Shown here piece by piece: positions 8,192 to 16,945 of a DNA stretch of 64,000 nucleotides. The position numbers were made by a program, and so were the translations under genes. The DNA comes from Streptomyces antibioticus. GTDB lineage: Bacteria; Actinomycetota; Actinomycetes; Streptomycetales; Streptomycetaceae. Position 1 is the first letter of the stretch; each line of letters begins with the position of its first letter. The notes below the pieces were generated by a model, which did no database searches, had not been told where the DNA came from, and was given only the letters and a program-made list of their open reading frames with translations. The stretch lies in assembly GCF_002019855.1 (NCBI RefSeq), contig NZ_CM007717.1, forward strand, positions 6,953,750 through 7,017,749, in the 5' to 3' direction.

Positions 8192-8535
8192 TCAGTCGAC
8201 GCGTCCGTCACACGGGCGCCGAGCTGCAAGGAGTCGCTCATGCGACACCCTCCGCGTCAGAACTCCCCACCGGAGCCGACGGCTTCCGGGACGCCGTCAC
8301 GCCCGCCGACGTCACGTCCTCCGACGTGACCGGGACCGGCTGTGACCGTTCCCGGACCGGCCGCGCCCCGCGGCCATGACGCCGCGCCCGCACGTCCACC
8401 GCGCCGCGTCGATACACCCCGCACCTCCACCGCGTTCGGCATTCGGCCGCGCGCTCGTCCGCGTGCCCCCGAGTGAAAGGCGCCACCGTACGACCGGACC
8501 GACACCACCCGCGACGGAGAAGGAAACCCGCACTC

Positions 8536-10260
8536 ATGAGCCGTAGCAGAACAGCGATACTCGCCGCGCTGGCGCTGGTCGCCGGGGCCTCCGGGACCGC
8601 GCTGGCGGTGGTCCCGGGCGACCCGGGCATCGCCGCCGTCCCCTGCACCGTCGACTACCAGGTGCAGAACCAGTGGAGCACCGGTTTCACCGCGAATGTC
8701 ACCGTCACCAACCTCTCGGCCGCGAAGACGAGTTGGTCGGTGAAGTGGGCCTACGCCGGCAACCAGCAGATCACCAACGGCTGGAACGCCAAGATCAGCC
8801 AGTCCGGTACGGCCGTCACCGCCGCCAACGAGTCCTACAATGGCGCGCTGGCGAACGGCGGTTCGGTCAGCTTCGGGTTCCAGGCGTCGTACAGCGGCGG
8901 CAACGCGCTGCCCACGACGTTCACCCTCGACGGCGTCACCTGCAATGTCGACGGCGGCACCGGCGGACCCACCGACCCGGGACCGACCGACCCCGGCACC
9001 CCCTCCACCCGCGTCGACAACCCGTACGCCGGCGCCAAGGTGTACGTGAACCCGGAGTGGTCGGCGAAGGCCGCCGCCGAACCGGGCGGCAGCCGCGTCT
9101 CCGGCCAGCCCACCGGCGTCTGGCTGGACCGGATCGCCGCCATCGAGGGCGTGGGCGACGGGATGGGCCTGCGCGACCACCTCGACGCCGCCCTCGCCCA
9201 GAAGGGCAGCGGCGAGGAGGTCGTCCAGCTCGTCGTCTACGACCTGCCCGGCCGGGACTGCGCGGCCCTCGCCTCCAACGGCGAACTCGGCCCGACCGAG
9301 ATCGGCCGCTACAAGAGCGAGTTCATCGACCCGATCGCGGCGATCCTCGCCGACAGCAAGTACGCCTCGCTGCGGATCGTCACCACCATCGAGATCGACT
9401 CGCTGCCCAACCTGGTGACCAACGTGGGCAGTCGGCCCACCGCCACCGCCGCCTGCGACACGATGAAGGCCAACGGCAACTACGTGAAGGGCGTCGGCTA
9501 CGCGCTGAACAAGCTCGGCGCGATCCCCAACGTCTACAACTACATCGACGCCGGTCACCACGGCTGGCTCGGCTGGGACGACAACTTCGCCCCCTCCGCC
9601 CAGCTCTTCTACGAGGCGGCCAACGCGGAGGGCGCGACCGTCGACGACGTGCACGGGTTCATCACCAACACGGCGAACTACAGCGCCCTGAAGGAGAACA
9701 ACTTCACCATCGGCGACTCGGTGGCCGGCAAGTCGGTCCGCGAGTCGAAGTGGGTGGACTGGAACCGGTACGTCGACGAACTGTCGTACGCCCAGGGGTT
9801 CCGCAACCAGCTCGTCACCGCGGGTTTCCGGTCGGCCATCGGCATGCTGATCGACACCTCCCGCAACGGCTGGGGCGGCTCCGCCCGGCCCGCCGGACCG
9901 GGCGCCACGACCAGCGTCGACACCTATGTCGACGGCGGCCGTTTCGACCGCCGCATCCACATCGGCAACTGGTGCAACCAGGCGGGTGCCGGGCTCGGTG
10001 AGCGCCCGCAGGCCGCCCCGGCCACCGGGATCGACGCCTATGTGTGGATGAAGCCGCCGGGCGAGTCGGACGGGTCCAGCTCCGCCATCCCGAACGACGA
10101 GGGCAAGGGCTTCGACCGGATGTGCGACCCGACCTACACCGGCAACCCGCGCAACGGCAACAACCCGTCGGGCGCGCTGGGTGACGCGCCGGTGTCCGGG
10201 CACTGGTTCCCGGCGCAGTTCCAGCAGTTGATGCAGAACGCGTACCCGCCGCTGCCGTAG
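8536..10260 (+). CDS. secreted GH6 cellulase (exo-cellobiohydrolase type) with CBM2
   Basis: 574 residues. A Sec signal peptide covers about residues 1-35 (basic start, hydrophobic core, cleavage after ...AAV). Residues about 38-138 are a type 2 cellulose-binding module (CTVDYQVQNQWSTGFTANVT), followed by a Gly/Pro/Thr linker at about 139-158 and a GH6 catalytic domain to the end. GH6 signatures are intact: YDLPGRDCAALASNGE with the general acid Asp241, EIDSLPNLVTN with Asp288, and YIDAGHHGWLGW. The long loops (for example 405-450 and the C-terminal region) favour a tunnel-type cellobiohydrolase over an endoglucanase. It acts outside the cell, releasing cellobiose. Two CebR-like operators upstream indicate induction by cello-oligosaccharides. 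Confidence 0.95.
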   Translation: MSRSRTAILAALALVAGASGTALAVVPGDPGIAAVPCTVDYQVQNQWSTGFTANVTVTNLSAAKTSWSVKWAYAGNQQITNGWNAKISQSGTAVTAANESYNGALANGGSVSFGFQASYSGGNALPTTFTLDGVTCNVDGGTGGPTDPGPTDPGTPSTRVDNPYAGAKVYVNPEWSAKAAAEPGGSRVSGQPTGVWLDRIAAIEGVGDGMGLRDHLDAALAQKGSGEEVVQLVVYDLPGRDCAALASNGELGPTEIGRYKSEFIDPIAAILADSKYASLRIVTTIEIDSLPNLVTNVGSRPTATAACDTMKANGNYVKGVGYALNKLGAIPNVYNYIDAGHHGWLGWDDNFAPSAQLFYEAANAEGATVDDVHGFITNTANYSALKENNFTIGDSVAGKSVRESKWVDWNRYVDELSYAQGFRNQLVTAGFRSAIGMLIDTSRNGWGGSARPAGPGATTSVDTYVDGGRFDRRIHIGNWCNQAGAGLGERPQAAPATGIDAYVWMKPPGESDGSSSAIPNDEGKGFDRMCDPTYTGNPRNGNNPSGALGDAPVSGHWFPAQFQQLMQNAYPPLP

Positions 10261-10274
10261 CGGCGGACGCGGTG

Positions 10275-10315
10275 CCGCCGGGGCCGGCCGCCCTGTTCCC
10301 GGCCGGTCCCGGCGG
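10275..10315 (+). terminator. probable terminator of the cellulase gene
   Basis: A 13-bp stem (CCGCCGGGGCCGG against CCGGTCCCGGCGG, one G-T pair) with a 15-base loop begins 14 bases after the stop codon, followed by GGCTTTTGCC. Confidence 0.75.
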
Positions 10316-10347
10316 GCCTCGGCTTTTGCCGTTCGGCGGTGGGTGTT

Positions 10348-10362
10348 TTGCCGTACCGGCAA
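10348..10362. promoter_or_regulatory. palindrome TTGCCG-TAC-CGGCAA
   Basis: Perfect 6-bp arms around a three-base centre, 65 bases upstream of the His-rich methyltransferase start. It may be an operator for that gene. The regulator is unknown, and it does not look like a Zur or Nur box. Confidence 0.45.
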
Positions 10363-10427
10363 CAGGAGTGGCCTTCTCCCGGTGCGTCGGCGCACGCTGT
10401 CGGCATACCGAGCGAGAGGCTGACCCC

Positions 10428-11387
10428 ATGGCGCACGACCCGCATCCGCACGCATCCGACGACACCCCCGGCCACGGGCACGACCACGGTCACGGCGGTG
10501 GTCATGGCAGTGGTCATGGGCTCGGCCACGGCCACGGCCACGGCACCGACATCGACTGGGCCGAGATGGCCCCGCACCTCGAAGCCCAGGCCGAACTGTT
10601 CACGCCCCTGTACGAGCGGGCCCTGTCCTGGCTCGCCAAGGAGATCACCGAGCCGGGACTGATCGTGGACGCGGGCAGCGGACCCGGGGTCGTCTCGTGT
10701 CTGATGGCCGAGAACTTCCCCGGCGCCCGCGTCCTGGCCGTCGACGGCTCCGCGCCGCTGCTGGTGCGGGCCGAGGAGCGGGCCGCCCGCCTCGGCTACA
10801 GCGACCGCTTCGGCACGCTCGCCGGGGATCTGCCCGGGGTGCTGGAGGACATGGACTACCCGGCCGACCTGCTGTGGGCCGGGCGCAGCCTGCACCACCT
10901 GGGCGACCAGCGGGCCGCGCTCGCCGCCTTCGCGGACCGGCTGGCCCCCGGCGGCACCCTGGCGATCATGGAGGGCGGGCTGCCGTCCCGGTTCCTGCCG
11001 CGCGACCTCGGTTTCGGCCGCCCCAGTCTGGAGGCCCGGCTCGACGGGCTGGAGGCGGAGTGGTTCGCGCGGATGCGGGCCGATCTGCCGGGCTCGGTCG
11101 ACGTGGTCGAGGACTGGTCGGCGCTGCTCGCCGCCGCCGGCCTCAAGCACGCCCGCAGCCGCAGCTTCCTGCTCGACCTGCCCGCCCCGCTGCCCGACCG
11201 GGGCCGCGCCTATGTGATCGACCAGCTCTCCCGGCTCCGGGACAGCTATGCCGACGCCCTGGACGCCGACGACCGCGCCACCCTGGACCGGCTGCTCGAC
11301 CCCGCCGACCCGGCGGGCCTGCACCGCAGGACGGACCTGTTCGTCCTGGCGGCCCACACCGTGCACACCGCCGTGAAGGCCGTCTAG
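10428..11387 (+). CDS. SAM-dependent methyltransferase with His/Gly-rich N-terminus
   Basis: 319 residues. Residues 1-40 are an unusual His-rich tail, with repeated GHGHDHGHG-like steps and at least ten histidines, as in metal-binding tails of nickel and zinc chaperones. The rest is a class I methyltransferase: motif I IVDAGSGPGVVSCLMAE (about residues 79-95), VLAVDGS, and LAPGGTLAIMEGG. The ATG at 10428 follows GAGAGG. The tail suggests nickel or zinc binding, or a role in metal or toxic-metalloid homeostasis, but nothing else in the sequence shows the substrate. It is monocistronic between two terminators. A palindrome at 10348 may control it. Confidence 0.85.
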   Translation: MAHDPHPHASDDTPGHGHDHGHGGGHGSGHGLGHGHGHGTDIDWAEMAPHLEAQAELFTPLYERALSWLAKEITEPGLIVDAGSGPGVVSCLMAENFPGARVLAVDGSAPLLVRAEERAARLGYSDRFGTLAGDLPGVLEDMDYPADLLWAGRSLHHLGDQRAALAAFADRLAPGGTLAIMEGGLPSRFLPRDLGFGRPSLEARLDGLEAEWFARMRADLPGSVDVVEDWSALLAAAGLKHARSRSFLLDLPAPLPDRGRAYVIDQLSRLRDSYADALDADDRATLDRLLDPADPAGLHRRTDLFVLAAHTVHTAVKAV

Positions 11388-11411
11388 GCCAGGTTGCCCC
11401 GGTGCGCGAGA

Positions 11412-11441
11412 GGGGGGCGCGACCGTGCGGTCGCGCCCCCC
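11412..11441. terminator. bidirectional terminator
   Basis: Perfect 13-bp GC-rich stem (GGGGGGCGCGACC against GGTCGCGCCCCCC) with loop GTGC, placed between the convergent methyltransferase and aldo/keto reductase genes. Confidence 0.85.
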
Positions 11442-11460
11442 CTCCCGCGGACAGGTCCGG

Positions 11461-12297
11461 TCAGCCGACGTCGAACGTGGCCGGGTCCGGGCCGATGCGG
11501 CGGTCCTCGTTGAGCGCGCTGATCGCCGCCAGGTCCTCGGTGTCGAGGCTGAAGTCGAACACGTCGATGTTCTCCTTGATCCGCGACGGCGTCACGGACT
11601 TGGGGATCACCACGTTGCCGAGCTGGAGGTGCCAGCGGAGCACGATCTGGGCCGGGGTGCGGTTGTGCTTCTGGGCGATGGCCACGATCGCCGGGACCTC
11701 CAGCAGGCCCTTGCCCTGGCCCAGCGGGGACCACGCCTCGGTGGCGATGCCCTGCTGCGCGTGCAGCTCGCGCAGGGCGTGCTGCTGGAGGTGCGGGTGC
11801 AGCTCGATCTGGTTGACCGCAGGGATCACCGAGGTCTCCCCGATCAGCCGCTCCAGGTGCTGGGGAAGGAAGTTGGAGACACCGATGGCCCTGGCCCGGC
11901 CGTCGGCGTACAGCTTCTCGAACGCCTTGTAGGTGTCCACGTACGTGTCACGGGCCGGCAGCGGCCAGTGGATCAGGTACAGGTCGACATGGTCCAGGCC
12001 CAGCTTCTCCAGGGAGGCGTCGAACGCGCGGAGCGTGGCGTCGTATCCCTGGTCGCCGTTCCAGAGCTTGGTGGTGACGAAGATGTCCTCGCGGGGCAGC
12101 CCGGCGGCCTCGACGGCCCGGCCGGTGCCCTTCTCGTTGCCGTAGATCGCCGCTGTGTCGATGCTGCGGTACCCGGCCTCCAGCGCGGTGGAGACCGCCC
12201 GCTCCGCCTCGTCGTCCGGCACCTGCCAGACGCCGAAGCCCAGCGAGGGCATCTCGACGCCGTTGTTGAGGATGATCGGGGGGACCTTGCTGCTCAC
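11461..12297 (-). CDS. aldo/keto reductase (AKR5-like)
   Basis: 278 residues. NADPH-dependent reductase of the TIM-barrel aldo/keto reductase superfamily, close in pattern to 2,5-diketo-D-gluconate reductases. The catalytic tetrad is complete: Asp47 and Tyr52 (SIDTAAIYGNEKG), Lys77 (VTTKLWN) and His110 (LYLIHWPLP). The NADPH-binding end VIPKSVTPSRIKENIDVFDF is intact. The length is usual for AKR5. Substrate is unclear; such enzymes reduce varied aldehydes and ketones in the cytoplasm. It has its own promoter region (12298-12400) and shares the terminator at 11412. Confidence 0.92.
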   Translation of the reverse strand: MSSKVPPIILNNGVEMPSLGFGVWQVPDDEAERAVSTALEAGYRSIDTAAIYGNEKGTGRAVEAAGLPREDIFVTTKLWNGDQGYDATLRAFDASLEKLGLDHVDLYLIHWPLPARDTYVDTYKAFEKLYADGRARAIGVSNFLPQHLERLIGETSVIPAVNQIELHPHLQQHALRELHAQQGIATEAWSPLGQGKGLLEVPAIVAIAQKHNRTPAQIVLRWHLQLGNVVIPKSVTPSRIKENIDVFDFSLDTEDLAAISALNEDRRIGPDPATFDVG

Positions 12298-12400
12298 GAG
12301 CTCTTGATCCTTCGGTTGTCCGTCAGGGAATTGATACGCCCATCGTCAACGATCACAGGCCGTGATGCATTCCTGACAGCGGAATTCACGCCCCGGAGCC

Positions 12401-14230
12401 TCAGGTGCTGTACAGCGCGTCCACCTCGTCGGCGTAGGTGTTCTCGATCGCCTTGCGCTTCAGCTTCAGCGACGGCGTCAGCAGGCCGTGCTCCTCGGTG
12501 AAGGGCTGGGCCAGGATACGGAAGGTGCGGATGGACTCGGCCTGCGAGACCAGCGTGTTCGCGGCCACCACGGCCCGGCGGACCTCCGTCTCCAGGTCGT
12601 TGTCCAGCACCAGTTCGGCCGGGCCCGCCTGCGGTTTGCCGCGCATCTGGAGCCAGTGCTCGACGGCCTCCGGGTCGAGGGTGATCAGCGCGGCGACGAA
12701 CGGCCGGTCGTTGCCGACGACGATGCACTGGTTGACCAGCGGATGGTCGCGCACCCGCTCCTCCAGCACCCCCGGTGAGACGCTCTTGCCGCCGGAGGTG
12801 ACGAGGATCTCCTTCTTGCGGCCGGTGATGGTGAGATAGCCGTCCTCGTCGAGGGAGCCGATGTCGCCGGTGGCCAGCCAGCCGTCGTGCAGGGTCTCGT
12901 CGGTGGCCTTGGGGTTGTTCAGATAGCCCTGGAAGACGTTGCCGCCGTGCAGCCAGACCTCGCCGTCGTCCGCGATGTGCACGGTCACGCCCGGGATGGG
13001 CTGGCCGACGGTGCCGTAGCGGGTGCGTTCCGGCGGGTTGGCGGTCGCGGCCGCCGTCGACTCGGTCAGCCCGTACCCCTCGTAGATCTGCACGCCCGCG
13101 CCCGCGAAGAACAGGCCCAGCCGGCGGTCCATCGCCGAGCCGCCCGACATGGCGTGCCGGACCCGGCCGCCCATCGCCGCGCGCACCTTGGAGTAGACGA
13201 GCTTGTCGAAGAACTGGTGCTGCATCCGCAGCCCCGCCGACGGGCCGGGCCCGGTGCCCCACGCCTTCGCCTCCACCGCGTCCGCGTAGGCCACCGCCAC
13301 CTCGACCGCCTTCTCGAACGGCCCCGACTTCCCGTCGCGTTCGGCCTTGCGGCGGGCCGCGTTGAGCACCTTTTCGAAGATGTACGGCACGGCCAGGATG
13401 AACGTCGGCCGGAACGCCGCCAGGTCGGGCAGCAGGGCGGCCGCGTGCAGCTCGGGCTGGTGACCGAAGCGGACCCGGCCGCGGAACGCGGCGATCTGCA
13501 CCATCCGCCCGAAGACGTGCGCGAGCGGAAGGAACAGCAGGGTCGCCGCCTCGTCGCCCTTCTTGGAGTGGAACACCGGCTCCCAGCGTTCGATGACCGT
13601 GTCGGCCTCGAACATGAAGTTGCCGTGCGAGATGACACAGCCCTTGGGGCGTCCGGTCGTGCCCGAGGTGTAGATGACCGTGGCGACCGAGTCGGGGGTG
13701 ACGGCCTCCCGGTGCCGGTGCACCACCTCGTCCTCGACGCCCGCGCCGGCCTCGTACAGCTCCTGCACGCATCCGGAGTCGAGCTGCCACAGCCGGCGCA
13801 GTCGCGGGAGGCGGTCGATGACGGTGGCGATCGTCATGGCGTGGTCCTCGTGCTCCACGACGGCGGCCGTGCACTCGGCGTCGTACAGCATCCAGAAGCA
13901 CTGCTCGGCGGAGGAGGTCGGGTAGACCGGCACCACCTGGGCGCCGATCGTCCACAGCGCGAAGTCGAACAGGGTCCACTCGTAGCGGGTACGGGACATC
14001 AGCGCGACCCGGTCGCCGAAGCGGACGCCCTGGGCGAGCAGGCCCTTGGCGAGGGCGAGGACCTCGTCGCGGAACTCGGCCGAGGTCACGTCCCGCCATT
14101 CGCCGCGCTCGTCTTTGCGGCCGAGGGCGACGTGCCGCGGGTCCTCCTGGGCGTGCCGGAAGACGGCGTCGGCCAGACCGCCGACCGGCGGCGGTGCCGA
14201 CGCCGACGGAGGGTTGGTGAACTCGCGCAC
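12401..14230 (-). CDS. long-chain fatty acid--CoA ligase
   Basis: 609 residues from GTG at 14230 (VREFTNPPS), chosen over the in-frame ATG at 14245 because a GGGA-type ribosome-binding site precedes the GTG and similar ligases begin there. It is an AMP-forming acyl-CoA synthetase: P-loop-like YTSGTTGRPKG, the adenylate motif GYGLTESTAA, and the hinge and A8 region TGDIGSLDEDGYLTITGRKKE. The LRQ-like late insertions fit the FadD15 type, which loads long-chain acids onto CoA at the membrane for degradation or lipid synthesis. It stands alone. The intergenic space behind it carries a large tandem repeat array. Confidence 0.93.
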   Translation of the reverse strand: MREFTNPPSASAPPPVGGLADAVFRHAQEDPRHVALGRKDERGEWRDVTSAEFRDEVLALAKGLLAQGVRFGDRVALMSRTRYEWTLFDFALWTIGAQVVPVYPTSSAEQCFWMLYDAECTAAVVEHEDHAMTIATVIDRLPRLRRLWQLDSGCVQELYEAGAGVEDEVVHRHREAVTPDSVATVIYTSGTTGRPKGCVISHGNFMFEADTVIERWEPVFHSKKGDEAATLLFLPLAHVFGRMVQIAAFRGRVRFGHQPELHAAALLPDLAAFRPTFILAVPYIFEKVLNAARRKAERDGKSGPFEKAVEVAVAYADAVEAKAWGTGPGPSAGLRMQHQFFDKLVYSKVRAAMGGRVRHAMSGGSAMDRRLGLFFAGAGVQIYEGYGLTESTAAATANPPERTRYGTVGQPIPGVTVHIADDGEVWLHGGNVFQGYLNNPKATDETLHDGWLATGDIGSLDEDGYLTITGRKKEILVTSGGKSVSPGVLEERVRDHPLVNQCIVVGNDRPFVAALITLDPEAVEHWLQMRGKPQAGPAELVLDNDLETEVRRAVVAANTLVSQAESIRTFRILAQPFTEEHGLLTPSLKLKRKAIENTYADEVDALYST

Positions 14231-14446
14231 TCCCGCACCCCGCATCCCATGGCCGCACAGCGCCGTGAAAGCTACCCCACGCGCGGGCCGTGCGGGAGGG
14301 GGTCGGAAGGGCGACGAAGCTCTCGTCCACGCTGGTCAGTGCCGGAAAATGGGGCCACATGGGGCAGGGCCGGACACGAAGCTGACGTATGAGTAAGTTT
14401 CGGTGCCGTAATCTCCACGGAATCTGCCCGGGCCGGTTACGTGCGG

Positions 14447-14894
14447 GGCGGTGCCTGTGCCTCGCGGCGGTGCGTATGTGTCGCGGCGGTGCGCATGCCC
14501 TGCGGTGGCTTACGTCCCGCGCGGCGGTGTTCATGTTGCGCGGTAGTGCTCACGCTCCGCGGGCGTGCTGACGTCTCACGGTGGCTCATGTCCCGCGGCG
14601 GTGCGCATGCCCTGCGGTGGCTCACCTTCTGCGCGGCGGTGTTCATGTTGCGCGGTAGTGCTCACGCTCCGCGGGCGTGCTGACGTCTCACGGTGGTTCA
14701 TGTTCCGCGGCGGTGCGCATGCCCTGCGGTGGCTCACCTTCTGCGCGGCGGTGTTCATGTCCCGCGGCAGTGCTCACGCTCCGCGGGCGTGCTCACGTCC
14801 CGCGGCGGCTCATGTTCCGCGGCGGTGCGCATGCCCTGCGGCGGGTCACGTCCTGCGCGGCGGTGTTCGCGCCCCGCGGTGGTTCACGTTCCGC
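14447..14894. repeat. hierarchical tandem repeat: 24 units of 19 bp (some 17) in 112-bp periods
   Basis: The core unit is close to GGCGGTGCTCATGTCCCGC. Six units (five of 19 and one of 17 bases) make a higher-order repeat of exactly 112 bases. The same word GCGCATGCCCTGCGG starts at 14491, 14603, 14715 and 14827. Two extra units precede the first full period and the last period has four units, 448 bases in all. Since 112 is not a multiple of three, the short open frames across it are not protein repeats. The right end runs into the last codons of the LysR gene. No spacers exist, so it is not CRISPR. Confidence 0.92.
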
Positions 14895-15753
14895 GGCGGT
14901 GCAGGCGGTCGCCGCCGGCCAGGATTGCCGCCGCCAGTGCCTCCGCCGCGCCCTGGGCCGATGTCCGGCGGTGGCCGTGCGTCAGGACGAAGTCCACCTG
15001 GCCCAGCTCCGGCAGCCCGGCCCGCTCCGGGACCCGCACCAGGCCCGGCGGGACGAAGCCACGGGAGTGGGCCATCACCCCGAGCCCGGCGCGGGCCGCC
15101 GCGATCAGTCCGTTGAGGCTGCCGCTGGTGCACACGATCCGCCAGGCCCGCCCCTGCCGCTCCAGCGCCTCCAGGGCCAGCGCGCGGGTGATGCCGGGCG
15201 GCGGGAAGACGATCAGCGGGACCGGGCGCTCGGGGTCCAGGCGGAGCCGCTCCGCGCCGATCCACACCAGCTCGTCGTGCCAGACCAGCTCGCCGTGCGG
15301 GTCCTCGGGGCGTCGCTTGGCCAGCACCAGGTCCAGCTTTCCGGCGGCGAGCTGTTCGTGCAGCGTCCCGGACAGCTCCACCGTCAGCTCCAGGTCGACC
15401 TCGGGATGGTCGTACCGGAAGCCCTCCAGGATCTCCGGGAGCCGGGTGAGGACGAAGTCCTCGGACGCGCCGAAGCGCAGCCGGCCGCGCAGCCGGGTGC
15501 CGGTGAAGAACGCCGACGCCTGCTCGTGCACCTCCAGGATCCGGCGGGCGAAGCCGAGCATCGCCTCGCCGTCCTCGGTCAGCTCCACCGAGTGCGTGTC
15601 CCGGCTGAACAGGGTCCGCCCGACGGTGTCCTCCAGCCGCCGTACGTGCTGGCTGACGGTGGACTGGCGCAGCCCGAGCCGGCGGGCGGCCTGGGTGAAG
15701 CTCAGCGTCTGGGCCACCGCGAGGAAGGTCCGCAGATGGGAGGGCTCGTACAT
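14884..15753 (-). CDS. LysR-family transcriptional regulator
   Basis: 289 residues from ATG at 15753 (MYEPSHLRTFLAVAQTLSF); an upstream in-frame ATG at 15786 is less likely because the LysR helix-turn-helix normally begins within ten residues. HTH residues about 6-62 (FTQAARRLGLRQSTVSQHVRRLE), then the periplasmic-binding-like effector domain. Similar genes lie divergent to bile-acid:sodium symporter homologues, as here (15908). A GTCATC-N9-GATGAC site between them fits LysR binding. The final codons (HRRGT) derive from the edge of the tandem repeat array, so the C-terminus may have been altered by array growth. Confidence 0.9.
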   Translation of the reverse strand: MYEPSHLRTFLAVAQTLSFTQAARRLGLRQSTVSQHVRRLEDTVGRTLFSRDTHSVELTEDGEAMLGFARRILEVHEQASAFFTGTRLRGRLRFGASEDFVLTRLPEILEGFRYDHPEVDLELTVELSGTLHEQLAAGKLDLVLAKRRPEDPHGELVWHDELVWIGAERLRLDPERPVPLIVFPPPGITRALALEALERQGRAWRIVCTSGSLNGLIAAARAGLGVMAHSRGFVPPGLVRVPERAGLPELGQVDFVLTHGHRRTSAQGAAEALAAAILAGGDRLHRRGT

Positions 15754-15781
15754 ACGGCCACCGTACGGCCGTTTCCCGACG

Positions 15782-15802
15782 GTCATCGCGATCCGTGATG
15801 AC
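15782..15802. promoter_or_regulatory. LysR-type operator candidate
   Basis: Perfect inverted repeat GTCATC-N9-GATGAC, containing the T-N11-A pattern of LysR sites, in the divergent region between the LysR gene and the symporter gene. Confidence 0.6.
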
Positions 15803-15907
15803 AGTCAGAACGGTATGCCGGATTCCCGATCACGGAGGCGAGGAGGACGATGGAGAGGGGCGTTCCGGCCCCGACGCACAGACCTTCGAAACCGTACGTG
15901 GAGCACC

Positions 15908-16945
15908 GTGAAACGCCTGACGTGGCCGAGTCGGATGCCGGTCGACCCCTACATCCTGCTGCTGCTCGGGACGGTCGGGATCGCGGCGCTGTTCCCGGCC
16001 CGCGGGACCGGCGCGGACGTCGCCTCCGGCGCCGCCACGGCCGCCATCGCCTTCCTCTTCTTCCTGTACGGGGCCCGGCTGTCCACCCGGGAGGCGCTGG
16101 ACGGGCTGCGCCACTGGCGGCTGCACGTCACGGTCCTGGTGTGCACCTTCGTGGTGTTCCCGCTGCTGGGTCTGGCCGCGCGGGGTCTGGTCCCGGTGTT
16201 CCTCACCGAGCCGCTCTACCAGGGGCTGCTCTTCCTCACCCTGGTCCCGTCGACGATCCAGTCGTCGATCGCGTTCACGTCGATGGCCCGGGGCAATGTG
16301 CCCGCCGCGATCTGCGCGGGCTCGTTCTCGTCGCTGGTCGGGATCGTCGTCACCCCGCTGCTGGCGGCCGCCCTGCTCGGCGGGAGCGGCGGGAGCGGCG
16401 GGTTCTCGGCCGGTTCCGTCGTGGAGATCGTGCTCCAGCTCCTGGTGCCGTTCGTGGCGGGCCAGGTGGCGCGGCGCTGGATCGGCGCCTTCGTCGCCCG
16501 GCATCGCAAGGTGCTCGGGCTGGTCGACCGCGGGTCGATCCTCCTCGTCGTCTACACCGCGTTCAGCGAGGGCATGGTCCAGGGCATCTGGCAGCAGGTC
16601 AGTCCGGTCCGGCTGGGCGGACTGCTGGCGGTCGAGGCCGTGCTGCTCGCGGTGATGCTCGCCCTGACCTGGTACGGCGCGAAGGCCCTGCGGTTCGGCC
16701 GCGAGGACCGGATCGCGATCCAGTTCGCCGGGTCCAAGAAGTCCCTGGCCTCGGGTCTGCCGATGGCGAGCGTCCTGTTCGGCGCGCACGCCTCGCTGGC
16801 GGTGCTGCCGCTGATGCTCTTCCACCAGATGCAGCTCATGGTCTGCGCGGTCATCGCCAAACGCCGCGCCAACGATCCCGTGGACCCGCATGTCGGCACG
16901 GATGCCCGGTACGGCGGGGCGGTGACGGATAACGTTCCGTCATGA
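15908..16945 (+). CDS. bile acid:sodium symporter family transporter (SBF-like)
   Basis: 345 residues from GTG at 15908, with GTGGAG just upstream; an ATG nine codons later is an alternative. About nine to ten membrane segments are visible, beginning PYILLLLGTVGIAALFPA. Motifs LVPSTIQSSIAFTSMARGN and IQFAGSKKSLASGLPMASV are typical of the PF13593 SBF-like group related to YfeH. These are cytoplasmic-membrane importers or exporters of organic anions driven by sodium; the substrate here is unknown. It is divergent from the LysR regulator and overlaps the next gene by four bases, so the two are co-translated. Confidence 0.88.
   Translation: MKRLTWPSRMPVDPYILLLLGTVGIAALFPARGTGADVASGAATAAIAFLFFLYGARLSTREALDGLRHWRLHVTVLVCTFVVFPLLGLAARGLVPVFLTEPLYQGLLFLTLVPSTIQSSIAFTSMARGNVPAAICAGSFSSLVGIVVTPLLAAALLGGSGGSGGFSAGSVVEIVLQLLVPFVAGQVARRWIGAFVARHRKVLGLVDRGSILLVVYTAFSEGMVQGIWQQVSPVRLGGLLAVEAVLLAVMLALTWYGAKALRFGREDRIAIQFAGSKKSLASGLPMASVLFGAHASLAVLPLMLFHQMQLMVCAVIAKRRANDPVDPHVGTDARYGGAVTDNVPS

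Larger units (their letters stand above)
7961..8535. promoter_or_regulatory. regulatory region before the GH6 cellulase
   Basis: No gene is supported in these 575 bases; open frames here have no start signals and no family look. The stretch holds two CebR-like boxes (8036 and 8178) and a separate perfect inverted repeat (8088-8107). A ribosome-binding site GGAGAAGGA lies at 8516-8524 for the cellulase ATG. The two boxes are 142 bases apart, an arrangement that would permit looping by a LacI-type repressor; that is inference. The segment 8352-8510 shows no recognisable signal. Confidence 0.7.

Noticed and set aside
14441..14883. Several small open frames in the 19-bp repeat array
   Set aside because: The period of 112 bases changes frame each time, so no repeated protein is maintained; no ribosome-binding sites.
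14447..14894. CRISPR array
   Set aside because: Units follow each other directly with no unique spacers, and no cas gene is near.
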